Shown here piece by piece: positions 1 through 7,190 of a stretch of 42,876 nt of DNA; the first letter of the stretch is position 1, and every line of letters begins with the position of its first letter. This DNA is from Chloroflexota bacterium (GTDB taxonomy: Bacteria; Chloroflexota; UBA6077; CF-72). The position numbers and the translations under genes are program-made. Under the pieces are notes generated by a model. That model made no database searches, had not been told where the DNA came from, and saw only the letters and a list, made by a program, of their open reading frames with translations. The DNA lies in contig JAFAZN010000467.1 in the NCBI GenBank assembly GCA_019239775.1, forward strand, positions 1 to 42,876. The letters are read 5' to 3'.

Positions 1-33
1 GTGTTCATCTTCCAGTTCCCAACCACCAGCGGA

Positions 34-1677
34 CTAGCCACGCGGCCACACCGTTACCGCGCGTTCGGCCAGCCGGCGCGAGCGCTCTTCGATCGCCTCC
101 GCGGTCCAGCGTCCAACCGACGCGAAGTCTTTGACAAGCTCCAATCCGTAGCGGGTCATGCGCAGCAGCTCCTTCTTGCGCTCCGCCACCCCGAGGTCCG
201 GTGCACGCCCGCGCGGCACCCACGTGAAATTACCGAGCGTGCCGATGCTCTTCCAGTACTGCTCCTCGTTGACGCCGAGCTCTGTGAGCCAATCGCCGCG
301 CGGCAGCAGCGGTGTGATCAACTGGAGGTCCAGCTGTTCGTAGCGGACCGCCGCCCGGTGGTCGTAGCTATCTTCGAGCGCTTCGGCGATCACTTTGCGC
401 TGGTCTGGGTGGCTGGCGAAATACAGCGGATGGCGGACGATGCCCTCGGTGAAGTCGGTGTCATTTGGCCAACCGATTTGCGGTCTGGAGAGCGCCTCGA
501 CGAACGCTTCTACGCGGTCCGAAGCATCCTTCCCACTGTCGTACAGCTCGATCAAGAGCTGGTTGTCATCCCGCACTGGCGCGCCGGTGAAGAGGCGGCG
601 TACCAGGAGTGACTCCACCGCGAGGAACGCCCGGGTGGCTTGTTCCGCGGACAGGTTGCCGCGGCGGTAGTCGGCGTGAATGCGCAGCAGGAACGGATTG
701 AACTGGAACGGGACCGTTTTGGACCAGGCGGTAAGCCGCTGCAAGCGGTGCCGCACGGAAGCGTCTGCTTCGCGCTGTGGGTGGAGAATCTGGTCATACT
801 CCAGCGACCACGCTGCCAGCTCGCGCAAGACGTCGCGGATGCCGTCTTCGTCGAGCGGAGCCAGGCGCTTGCGCCACTCCTGGTAGACCTCGTCCGGTTT
901 GACGGGTTGGCCTTCCTTCAACAGGAAGTCGCGCATGTAGTCGTCGAAGCGATCGCCCAGCCGCGACTGCATGGGCGACCAGACCGTGTTGTACCAGCGC
1001 TCGTGCTCGGCTGGAGGCAGGCGCATGAAAAAGTAGTTGCGCAGCAGGTCGCCCTGGGTGAGCGGCATGCCTTTGGCATTCAGACTCTCGAAGATGCGGT
1101 ACGGGTTGTCCTCGGCATCCAGCGTGATCGCCACAAACGAGAGCTGCGAGACGACGATGTGGACAAGCCGGTCCAGGTCGATGCCTTTGTCGACCTGCTC
1201 CTGGATTGCTTCCCTGAATGTTCGATATGCGTCGCGGATTGGCGATGCTGCTGGCTCTTTTGCGTCGCGCACCACCGTGGCGTAGGTGTCACGGTCCGTG
1301 TGCGTGGCGACGACTTTCACGCCGTCTTGAGCGGTGTTGACCAGATACGCGGCATGAATTCTGTCTGCGAAATCATGGTCGCTGGTGCGGACGACGTCAC
1401 GAATTGCCGCCAGGAATAGCGACAACGTCACCATGCGCTGCTGGCCGTCGATGACCAGCGTGTGGGGCACGGGGTCCGCCTCGTTGTGCTCCGCAAGCAG
1501 CACCATCGAACCCAGGAAATGCGAGTTCAGCGAATTCAGCTCATAGAGCTCGAGAATATCGTCGAACAGCGTGGTCCATTGGCGGCGGCGCCAACTGTAG
1601 GCGCGTTGGAAATACGGCACCACGTACTGCTTCGGCCCATCCAGGAGCGGGCCGAGGCGCATTTCCTCGGCCTTCAT
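34..1677 (-). CDS. DUF262/DUF1524 (GmrSD-like) protein with degenerate nuclease motif
   Basis: The protein has 547 residues. The N-terminal half is a DUF262 (GmrS/ParB-like) domain: PYFQRAYSW near residue 22 and the family signature IDGQQRMVTLSLF near residue 77 are intact, and this motif binds or hydrolyses nucleotides in characterised members. The C-terminal third aligns with DUF1524 (GmrD, HNH-type): LGNFTW and the terminal W-x-EAIEER...LAERAVTVWPR block are recognisable. However, the usual EHIxPQ box reads LQLITPLL, and the Asn of the following GYNSxLSN segment is replaced by RGRAPD, so both the catalytic His and the Asn appear lost. ATG at 1677 is preceded by AGAGG about 8 nt upstream. 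Family members restrict modified phage DNA (GmrSD, BrxU, SspE). With the nuclease centre missing, the role here is uncertain. No other defence gene is visible, although the window edge is only 33 bp away. Confidence 0.85.
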   Translation of the reverse strand: MKAEEMRLGPLLDGPKQYVVPYFQRAYSWRRRQWTTLFDDILELYELNSLNSHFLGSMVLLAEHNEADPVPHTLVIDGQQRMVTLSLFLAAIRDVVRTSDHDFADRIHAAYLVNTAQDGVKVVATHTDRDTYATVVRDAKEPAASPIRDAYRTFREAIQEQVDKGIDLDRLVHIVVSQLSFVAITLDAEDNPYRIFESLNAKGMPLTQGDLLRNYFFMRLPPAEHERWYNTVWSPMQSRLGDRFDDYMRDFLLKEGQPVKPDEVYQEWRKRLAPLDEDGIRDVLRELAAWSLEYDQILHPQREADASVRHRLQRLTAWSKTVPFQFNPFLLRIHADYRRGNLSAEQATRAFLAVESLLVRRLFTGAPVRDDNQLLIELYDSGKDASDRVEAFVEALSRPQIGWPNDTDFTEGIVRHPLYFASHPDQRKVIAEALEDSYDHRAAVRYEQLDLQLITPLLPRGDWLTELGVNEEQYWKSIGTLGNFTWVPRGRAPDLGVAERKKELLRMTRYGLELVKDFASVGRWTAEAIEERSRRLAERAVTVWPRG

Positions 1678-1701
1678 CCCGGACCTCTTTTGGGGAGCGT
1701 G

Positions 1702-2718
1702 TTAGCGGCCACGGCTCTTCAAGCGAGCATCCAAACGAGGAAACACCTTGCGGGCGGTGCCTTCGAACACGTTGTACGCATCCCCTTCGGAGAGGCCGAT
1801 GGCGTCCACGTAGCGCTTGGTGTCATCGAAATAAAATCCGGTGTTCGGGTCCTTGCCGCGAACCGCGCCAATCATCTCCGAGGCAAACATGATGTTGGAG
1901 ACGTCGATGACTTTGAAGAGCAGGTCCATGCCCGGCTGGTGGTAGACGCACGTGTCGAACCAGACGTTGCGCATGATCAGCTCGCTGAGCTCGGGACGAC
2001 CCTGGTCCAGGTTCATTCCGCGATAGCGGCCCCAGTGGTACGGCACCGCCCCGCCACCGTGCGGAATGATGAAGCGTATCCCCGGGAAGTCTTTGAAAAT
2101 TTGTGGGTGTTGTTGGAACTGCATGAATGCAGTGGTGTCCGCGTTCAGATAATGCGACCCGGTTTGGTGAAACGCTGGATTACAGGTAGCACTGACATGG
2201 ACCATCGCCGGAACGTCCAGCTCCACCATCTTCTCATACAGCGGATACCAGTATTTGTCAGTCAGCGGCGGCTCCTGCCAATAACCGCCCGAGGTATCTG
2301 GACTCAGGTTGCAGCCGACAAAGCCGAGTTGCGTCACGCAACGTTCGACTTCGGCAATCGAGTTCTTGAGATCGGTGCCTGGCGATTGTGGTAATGCGCA
2401 CACACCGACGAAGTTGTCGGGGAACATCTCCTGTACGCGATACACCAGGTCGTTGGTGTGTTCGATCCAGTACTTGCTTACAAGCGCGTTGCCGAAATGA
2501 TGGCCCATCCAGCTGGCGCGGGGTGAAAAGAGCGTGAGGTCGGTGCCGCGCTCGCGCTGGACTTTGAGCTGCCCGTTTTCGATGCTGTGGCGGATCTCGT
2601 CGTCGCTGACGTTCATCGTACCCTTGGCAGGGTTCGCCATGGCGGCGATCTGCGCGCCGCGATAGGCCTCCACGCCTGGGGGGTAGGTCGTGTAGTGCCC
2701 GTGGATATCTATGATCAC
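1702..2718 (-). CDS. ligJ: 4-oxalomesaconate hydratase (LigJ-type amidohydrolase)
   Basis: This amidohydrolase-2 family protein of 338 residues closely resembles LigJ, which hydrates 4-oxalomesaconate to 4-carboxy-4-hydroxy-2-oxoadipate in the protocatechuate 4,5-cleavage and gallate pathways. The expected zinc and active-site residues are present: H6 and H8 in IIDIHGHY, H174 in MVHVSATCNP, H220 in IIPHGGGAVPYHWGR, and E281 in FASEMIGAVRG; the Glu ligand distinguishes LigJ from ordinary amidohydrolases. I start it at GTG 2718, with GGAAG 5 nt upstream, because the family begins exactly at IIDxHGHY. The frame stays open 180 bp further upstream but that extension is unlike the family. It lies 24 bp upstream of the DUF262 gene on the same strand. 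The partner enzymes (LigI, LigK, ring-cleavage dioxygenase) are not in the window, so the full pathway is inferred. Confidence 0.9.
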   Translation of the reverse strand: MIIDIHGHYTTYPPGVEAYRGAQIAAMANPAKGTMNVSDDEIRHSIENGQLKVQRERGTDLTLFSPRASWMGHHFGNALVSKYWIEHTNDLVYRVQEMFPDNFVGVCALPQSPGTDLKNSIAEVERCVTQLGFVGCNLSPDTSGGYWQEPPLTDKYWYPLYEKMVELDVPAMVHVSATCNPAFHQTGSHYLNADTTAFMQFQQHPQIFKDFPGIRFIIPHGGGAVPYHWGRYRGMNLDQGRPELSELIMRNVWFDTCVYHQPGMDLLFKVIDVSNIMFASEMIGAVRGKDPNTGFYFDDTKRYVDAIGLSEGDAYNVFEGTARKVFPRLDARLKSRGR

Positions 2719-3030
2719 GCGTCTTCCATGGTAGGACACAAGCCCCAGGTGGGTGGTTTTCCAGGTTGCCCCAAAAGTCGGGTCCGGCGGATGACCAGAT
2801 CGGGCCTTTGGTACCGGTCCGGGACCTTGCGCAGAGGCGTTTTTCAGAGCACAAAGCGCCAACCAGCAACCAGATCGCAACCGAGAGGAAAACCCCAATG
2901 CACAACGTCAACTTCAGCTTCTCCTGGGGATAGTCCCCCAAACGGGTGCCTCGCACCCGGCCGTGCATCCTTGATTCCTGTGTCCTGAGTCCACATACTT
3001 CGCGCGCGCGGTTTCCGCAACTCCAGTCAA
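2719..3030. other. 312-bp intergenic region between divergent ligJ and HD-GYP genes
   Basis: This gap must carry the promoters for both divergent genes. It contains the double hairpin annotated at 2926-2959. On the minus strand a frame crossing 2830-2940 encodes a hydrophobic stretch (LCIGVFLSVAIWLLVGAL) flanked by charged residues, as in a short transmembrane peptide. It has no convincing start with a ribosome-binding site and runs on into ligJ in the wrong frame, so I do not call a gene. It may be a relic. No clear -35/-10 pair or operator was identified. Confidence 0.5.
2926..2959. repeat. Double hairpin, REP/RAYT-like palindromes
   Basis: Two adjacent palindromes stand 4 nt apart: GGGGA-TAG-TCCCC (2926-2938) and CGGGTGC-CTC-GCACCCG (2943-2959). 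Pairs of short GC-rich hairpins containing a GGGAC/GTCCC-type core next to a GGGTGC/GCACCC core are typical of REP elements mobilised by REP-associated tyrosine transposases. I see no second copy in this window and no such transposase, so the assignment rests on form alone. Alternatively it could act as a transcriptional or RNA-processing structure in the divergent leader. Confidence 0.5.
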
Positions 3031-4323
3031 ATGTTGTTTGGCCTTCCCCAGCGCGCTGGACTGTTCTGGCTATTGGTCGTCGCGGCGGCCGCGGCAATCG
3101 TTGCTTCCCTCTGGTCAGTTGCGCCAGATCCGCGCGCAGATCTGGCCCCCGCGGCCGTCCTGTTCACGATCGCCACCGCGCTTGCCGAGCGCACCCAGGT
3201 TCGCCTGGGATCGAGTCGGCCCGGTGGCGAACTGCTGTACAGCGTCTCGTGCGCCGTGCTGGTGGCGGTCATCCTGCTGTTTCCGATCGCCTGGGCGGCG
3301 TCAATCGCAGCCCTTGGCATCGCGGCTGGCTGTGTGCTGCGCGGCCAACGCGAAGCACAGAAGGTGCTGTTCAACAGCGCCAACATGACCCTGGCCGTTG
3401 TCGCAGGTGGGGCACTCTGGGGCCTGGGCGGGCGCCAGGTCGGCCTGGCATCACCCCTCTCCATCCCGTTCAGCGTGCTCGCGGCCCTCGCCTATTTCGC
3501 GTTTAACGCTGGTCTCACCACCGCGATGATTGCTTTCGTCGTCGACCTGCCAATCGCGCTCGTGTGGCGCCGCGGCCGGCGTAACGTCATGCTCGCGCAC
3601 CTGGCGCTGCTGGCGACGGGGCTGCCCGTGGCAGGACTGTGGCAGGCGTATCCGTGGATGCTCGTCTGCCTTGGCATTGCCTTGCTTGCGGTGCACCGCG
3701 CAGTAGCCGACCGAGTCAAGCTCGAGACGCAAACGCTGGACAGCCTGTTCGAGTTGGCCGACATCCTCGATGCGCGCGACAGCTACACCCACGGCCATTC
3801 CGAGCGAGTCGGCCACTACGCCGAGCAGGTTGCCCTTCAACTGGGCCTGCCGAGCGAGCAAGCGCACCTGACGTTTCTGGCTGGCCGCCTGCACGACATC
3901 GGTAAGTGCGCGATCAACAACGAAGTGCTGCGGAAACCCGGCTCGCTCGACGATAACGAACGGGTGCACATGCGCCAGCATCCGGAGGTTGGCAGCGCCA
4001 TGCTGGCGCACTTCTCGCTGTTCCGCGAGGTCGCGGCCTTTGTGCGAGGTCACCACGAGCGGTGGGACGGTCGCGGCTATCCCGATGGACTGGGCGGCGA
4101 AGCGATCCCGCTGGAGGCGCGCATCATCGCGGTGGTGGATTCCTATGACGCCATGACCACCACGCGACCCTACCGCGTGGCCATGGAGCACACCGAGGCG
4201 GTGCGCCGGCTGCGTGAGGGTGCAGGGCGGCAATGGGACCCGAGCGTGGTGGCCACCTTCATCACCTGGGCTGAAAATCGCGAGACGAAGACACCTATAC
4301 TGGCTGCATCAGCCACCACCTGA
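3031..4323 (+). CDS. Membrane-anchored HD-GYP phosphodiesterase
   Basis: This 430-residue protein has an N-terminal membrane part (about residues 8-225) made of six or so hydrophobic segments, followed by a complete HD-GYP domain (about 240-415). Metal and active-site motifs are intact: HGHSERV at 254, LHDIGK with HD at 288-289, HHERWDGRGYPDGL with HH at 341-342 and GYP at 349-351, and VVDSYDAMT near 369. Family members hydrolyse cyclic di-GMP, or in some clades cGAMP, at the inner face of the membrane; the membrane part probably senses an unknown signal. No receiver domain is present, unlike RpfG. ATG 3031 is the first start and has only a weak ribosome-binding site. It lies 86 bp upstream of the UbiD-family gene and may be co-transcribed with it. 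Confidence 0.9.
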   Translation: MLFGLPQRAGLFWLLVVAAAAAIVASLWSVAPDPRADLAPAAVLFTIATALAERTQVRLGSSRPGGELLYSVSCAVLVAVILLFPIAWAASIAALGIAAGCVLRGQREAQKVLFNSANMTLAVVAGGALWGLGGRQVGLASPLSIPFSVLAALAYFAFNAGLTTAMIAFVVDLPIALVWRRGRRNVMLAHLALLATGLPVAGLWQAYPWMLVCLGIALLAVHRAVADRVKLETQTLDSLFELADILDARDSYTHGHSERVGHYAEQVALQLGLPSEQAHLTFLAGRLHDIGKCAINNEVLRKPGSLDDNERVHMRQHPEVGSAMLAHFSLFREVAAFVRGHHERWDGRGYPDGLGGEAIPLEARIIAVVDSYDAMTTTRPYRVAMEHTEAVRRLREGAGRQWDPSVVATFITWAENRETKTPILAASATT

Positions 4324-4397
4324 CCGAAACCCGCGGTCCTGAGACGAACGTCCCGGAACGGCGCGGCGAGGTACCGCCATCAGTCGCACGTCCGTCT

Positions 4398-4402
4398 GAG
4401 GG
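4398..4402 (+). promoter_or_regulatory. Ribosome-binding site deciding a CTG start
   Basis: GAGGG at 4398-4402 stands 7 nt before CTG 4410 in the UbiD frame. No ATG, GTG or TTG lies in this frame between the preceding gene and 4452, yet the residues encoded from 4410 to 4451 match the conserved UbiD N-terminus. The Shine-Dalgarno position therefore supports initiation at CTG. Confidence 0.55.
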
Positions 4403-4409
4403 TGCGTCA

Positions 4410-5786
4410 CTGCAGAGTTACCTGGACGTCCTACGTCAAAGGCCAGGTGAGTTGCGGATCGTGAGCCGCGAGGTGGCGCCGCTGGAGTTCGAGGTCACGG
4501 CAATCCTCGAGCACCTGGAGCAACGGCGTGAGTTCCCGGCAGTGCTGTTCGAGCGCACGCGCAACATGCACGGCGAACCGTCGCAGTTCCCAATCCTCAG
4601 CAACCTCTGGGGTACGCGTGAGCGCTGTGCCGAAATGCTGGGCCTGCCACCCGAACAATCGAAGCGCGAGCTGGGCCTCCACTTTGCGGAGCTGATGCGA
4701 CAGCGCATCCCTCCAGCAGTCGTGAAGCGCGATGATGCGCCGGTGCAAGCGCACGTGTACCAGGGCGATCAGGCAGACATGTGGATGCTGCCTGGCGTGC
4801 GCCATTTCGAGATGGACCTCGGTCCGGTGCTCACGATGGCGCACGTGATGCACGCTCCGGGTGAGGCCTTCTACAACGTCACGTTTGCCAAGACCTTTCC
4901 TGAGAGCGGCCGGCGCGGGGGACTCACCATCCACACTCCGCATCTCAGCCGCATGCTGCGCGAGTGGGAGCGCCGCGGCGAACGCGCACCAATCGTCAAC
5001 ATTCTCGGCCATCATCCAGCGTTCTGGCTCGGCTCGTTGAGCCTGACGGGTTACGGCAATGACGATTACGCCACCTGCGGTGCGTTTGTTGGCGAACCGC
5101 TGCGGCTTGTGCCGTCGGTCACGTGGGGCAGCGACTTCATGGTGCCCGCCGATGCGGAGATCATTATCGAAGCGGAGTTGGTGCCGGGCGAGCGGACGGT
5201 GGTGGATCCGTTCGGCGAGATCAGCCGGTTGTATCAGGCGCAGGAGCTCGGGCCAGTGATGGAAGTCACCGCGATTACGCATCGTGACGGCGCGATCTTG
5301 CAGGATGTGTTCAGCGGTCACGCCGAGCACTTCATCCTCGGACTGATTCCACGTGAGGGTTCGCTGCTCAACCAGCTTTCACAGCGTGTGGGAAACGTCA
5401 CAGCCGTGCACCTGCCGCATTCTGGCACCGGACGTTTTGTGTGCTACGTCTCTGTGCACAAGCTGAATGAGGGACATCCGAAGCACGTCGCGCTGGAAGC
5501 CCTGTCGATTTCGCCTACCTTTCAGGTGGTGGTCGTGGTGGACGACGACATCGACGTCTTCTCGGAGGAGGACGTGCTGTGGGCGGTCAATACCTATGTC
5601 GATCCATCGCGCGACGTCGATTTCATTCGCAACATGGGGCGCGATAGCGAGCGCATGATGGGCAATGGCCGTGTCCTGATTGATGCGACGCGGCCGACGC
5701 ATATCGCGTTCCCTTCGCAGTTACGTGTGCCGGCATCAGCGATGCAGCGCATCCGCCTGGACGATTGGCTGGACCCACTGCCGTAG
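4410..5786 (+). CDS. UbiD-family (prenylated-FMN) decarboxylase
   Basis: The protein is 458 residues from the proposed CTG start. It belongs to the UbiD family, which uses prenylated FMN to decarboxylate, or carboxylate, aromatic and alpha,beta-unsaturated acids. The N-terminal residues LQSYLDVLRQRPGEL, encoded upstream of the first conventional start (TTG 4452), match the family's opening helix and argue for 4410. Typical features are FPILSNLWGTRERCAEMLG, the central NVTFAKT and RRGGLTIHTPHLSRM segment, and AEIIIEAELVPGERTVVDPFGE, which carries the conserved acidic residues near the cofactor. The substrate cannot be read from sequence. The nearby LigJ-type hydratase and a zinc-ribbon protein beginning 4 nt after its stop suggest aromatic acid metabolism. 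No UbiX/Pad prenyltransferase is visible here. Confidence 0.87.
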   Translation: MQSYLDVLRQRPGELRIVSREVAPLEFEVTAILEHLEQRREFPAVLFERTRNMHGEPSQFPILSNLWGTRERCAEMLGLPPEQSKRELGLHFAELMRQRIPPAVVKRDDAPVQAHVYQGDQADMWMLPGVRHFEMDLGPVLTMAHVMHAPGEAFYNVTFAKTFPESGRRGGLTIHTPHLSRMLREWERRGERAPIVNILGHHPAFWLGSLSLTGYGNDDYATCGAFVGEPLRLVPSVTWGSDFMVPADAEIIIEAELVPGERTVVDPFGEISRLYQAQELGPVMEVTAITHRDGAILQDVFSGHAEHFILGLIPREGSLLNQLSQRVGNVTAVHLPHSGTGRFVCYVSVHKLNEGHPKHVALEALSISPTFQVVVVVDDDIDVFSEEDVLWAVNTYVDPSRDVDFIRNMGRDSERMMGNGRVLIDATRPTHIAFPSQLRVPASAMQRIRLDDWLDPLP

Positions 5787-5790
5787 ACGT

Positions 5791-5943
5791 ATGCACCGCG
5801 TGTTCTGGGCCACGTGTCCCGGTTGTTTGAAGGCGTTCGTCGTCAGTTGGGAGCTGCGCCATGCGCGCCGCCAGCTCATCTGTCCTTACTGCACCAGACG
5901 GTTCCTGCCAGACGAAGCCGCCGAACTGGACGAGCGCTTCTAG
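5791..5943 (+). CDS. Small zinc-ribbon protein next to UbiD
   Basis: A 50-residue protein starts at ATG 5791, only 4 nt after the UbiD-family stop, so it is probably translationally coupled. It holds two CxxC knuckles, CPGC at residue 9 and CPYC near residue 32, with a basic segment between them and an acidic C-terminus (PDEAAELDERF). This is the layout of a single zinc ribbon. Hydroxyarylic acid decarboxylases of the VdcBCD/BsdBCD type include a similarly small CxxC/CxxC subunit D; position and motif make an analogous accessory role plausible, but the sequence is not clearly homologous. It could equally be a generic zinc-ribbon protein. Confidence 0.65.
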   Translation: MHRVFWATCPGCLKAFVVSWELRHARRQLICPYCTRRFLPDEAAELDERF

Positions 5944-5983
5944 CGCCTTCAGAGGTTACGCCTTCGGTGTTACGCGGACCGGC

Positions 5984-5996
5984 CCACGTGACGTGG
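5984..5996. promoter_or_regulatory. Palindrome upstream of the MetE-like gene
   Basis: CCACGT-G-ACGTGG (5984-5996) is a perfect 6-bp inverted repeat with a one-base centre. It sits in the 98-bp gap between the zinc-ribbon gene and the MetE-like gene, 45 bp before the ATG. It could be an operator for a dimeric regulator or a short hairpin. No U-tract follows, so a terminator is unlikely. Confidence 0.35.
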
Positions 5997-6041
5997 TGCC
6001 TGCCAGGCGGCCTGAGTGCGACTGCTCATATCCTGCATCCT

Positions 6042-7190
6042 ATGCTCCGAAGCACCGATCGTATCCTCGTCTCGCATGCTGGTACATTGCCCCGCCCTGA
6101 TGCCGTCGCACGGGTGTTCAACGACGGCACGGACGCCGAGCTTGAGCGTGCGCTGCCCGATGCGGTCCGAGAGGTGGTGCAGCGACAGGCCCAACTGGGG
6201 ATCGACATCGTCAACGACGGGGAGTTCAGCAAGCGCGGCGGGTTTTCAGGGTACGTCCGCAATCGCATCTCGGGTATTCAGCAACGGAGCGTGCCTGCTG
6301 GCGAGGGGCCGCGAGCGCACGATGTCACCGCGCGCGATCGGCGCGAGTTCCCGGGTGCCTTCGCGGCGGGTGTGGGCCCGTTTCGAGGCGGCGGTACCGC
6401 CAACCAACCGTTCTTCTGCACTGGTCCACTCGCATACATCGGCAAAGCCAACGTTGAAAGCGACATAGCCCGGCTGAAGGCTGCCTGCGAGGGGTTGGAG
6501 GTGGAGCCATACCTGCCGGCGATCGCCCCGGGCACCGTCGAGCACTGGCTATGGAACGAGCACTACCCCGATACAGAAAGCTTCCTGTTCGCGATCGCCG
6601 ACGCCCTGCACGAGGAATACAAAGCCATCACCGATGCTGGCGTGCTCCTGCAGATCGACGACCCGGACTTGCCTGACGGCTGGCAAATGGAGCCGTCCTG
6701 GACCGTTTCCCAGTATCGGGAATACGCCGATCTCAGAGTCGCGGCGATCAACCGTGCCCTGGATGGCATCCCCGAAGACCGCGTTCGACTCCACATTTGC
6801 TGGGGTAGCGGGCACGGGCCGCACAAGAACGACATCCCCTTGCGTGACATCGTCGATATCGCGCTGAAGGTGCGCGCACAGTGCTACTCCGTCGAAGCCG
6901 CCAATCCGCGCCACGCGTACGAGTGGCACGTCTGGGAAACCACGAAGTTGGCGCCTGGGAAGTCGCTGATGCCGGGCGCGGTCGGCCATGCGACGAACGT
7001 GGTTGAGCATCCCGAGACGGTTGCCGACCTCCTCGTACGGTACGCCAATGTGGTTGGCCGCGAGAATGTGATCGCGGGCACCGACTGTGGGATTGGCACC
7101 CGCGTCGGGCATCCCGAAATCGCCTGGGCGAAGCTCGAATCGTTGGTGGAGGGGGCGAGGATCGCGACCAAACACCTGTGGGGCCGCTAA
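6042..7190 (+). CDS. Cobalamin-independent methionine synthase-like methyltransferase
   Basis: This 382-residue protein corresponds to the C-terminal catalytic barrel of MetE and lacks the MetE N-terminal domain. The zinc ligands are all present: H251 and C253 in [16 protein letters not shown]285 in [14 protein letters not shown], and C349 in [11 protein letters not shown]. The N-terminus ([13 protein letters not shown], then [14 protein letters not shown]) is typical of the stand-alone MetE-like II group, which includes alkyl-thiol and CoM-type transferases and core methionine synthases. ATG 6042 fits the family start; the frame is open upstream but that part is unlike the family. Its stop overlaps the next gene by 13 nt. 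With one catalytic barrel and no folate-binding N-domain, the methyl donor is uncertain. The adjoining aromatic genes allow, but do not prove, a role in methyl transfer from methoxylated substrates. Confidence 0.85.
   Translation: MLRSTDRILVSHAGTLPRPDAVARVFNDGTDAELERALPDAVREVVQRQAQLGIDIVNDGEFSKRGGFSGYVRNRISGIQQRSVPAGEGPRAHDVTARDRREFPGAFAAGVGPFRGGGTANQPFFCTGPLAYIGKANVESDIARLKAACEGLEVEPYLPAIAPGTVEHWLWNEHYPDTESFLFAIADALHEEYKAITDAGVLLQIDDPDLPDGWQMEPSWTVSQYREYADLRVAAINRALDGIPEDRVRLHICWGSGHGPHKNDIPLRDIVDIALKVRAQCYSVEAANPRHAYEWHVWETTKLAPGKSLMPGAVGHATNVVEHPETVADLLVRYANVVGRENVIAGTDCGIGTRVGHPEIAWAKLESLVEGARIATKHLWGR

Noticed and set aside
1..1677. Phage-defence island at the left edge
   Set aside because: Only one GmrSD-like gene is visible and it appears nuclease-dead; no second defence gene or integrase is present.
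640..2394. Long plus-strand open frames (640-1419 and 1462-2394)
   Set aside because: They lie wholly opposite the DUF262 and ligJ genes and show no family-like residues; they are antisense shadows typical of high-GC DNA.
2258..3097. Minus-strand 279-codon frame across the ligJ start
   Set aside because: It overlaps well-supported ligJ in another frame and has only one hydrophobic patch of interest; treated as a possible relic, not a gene.
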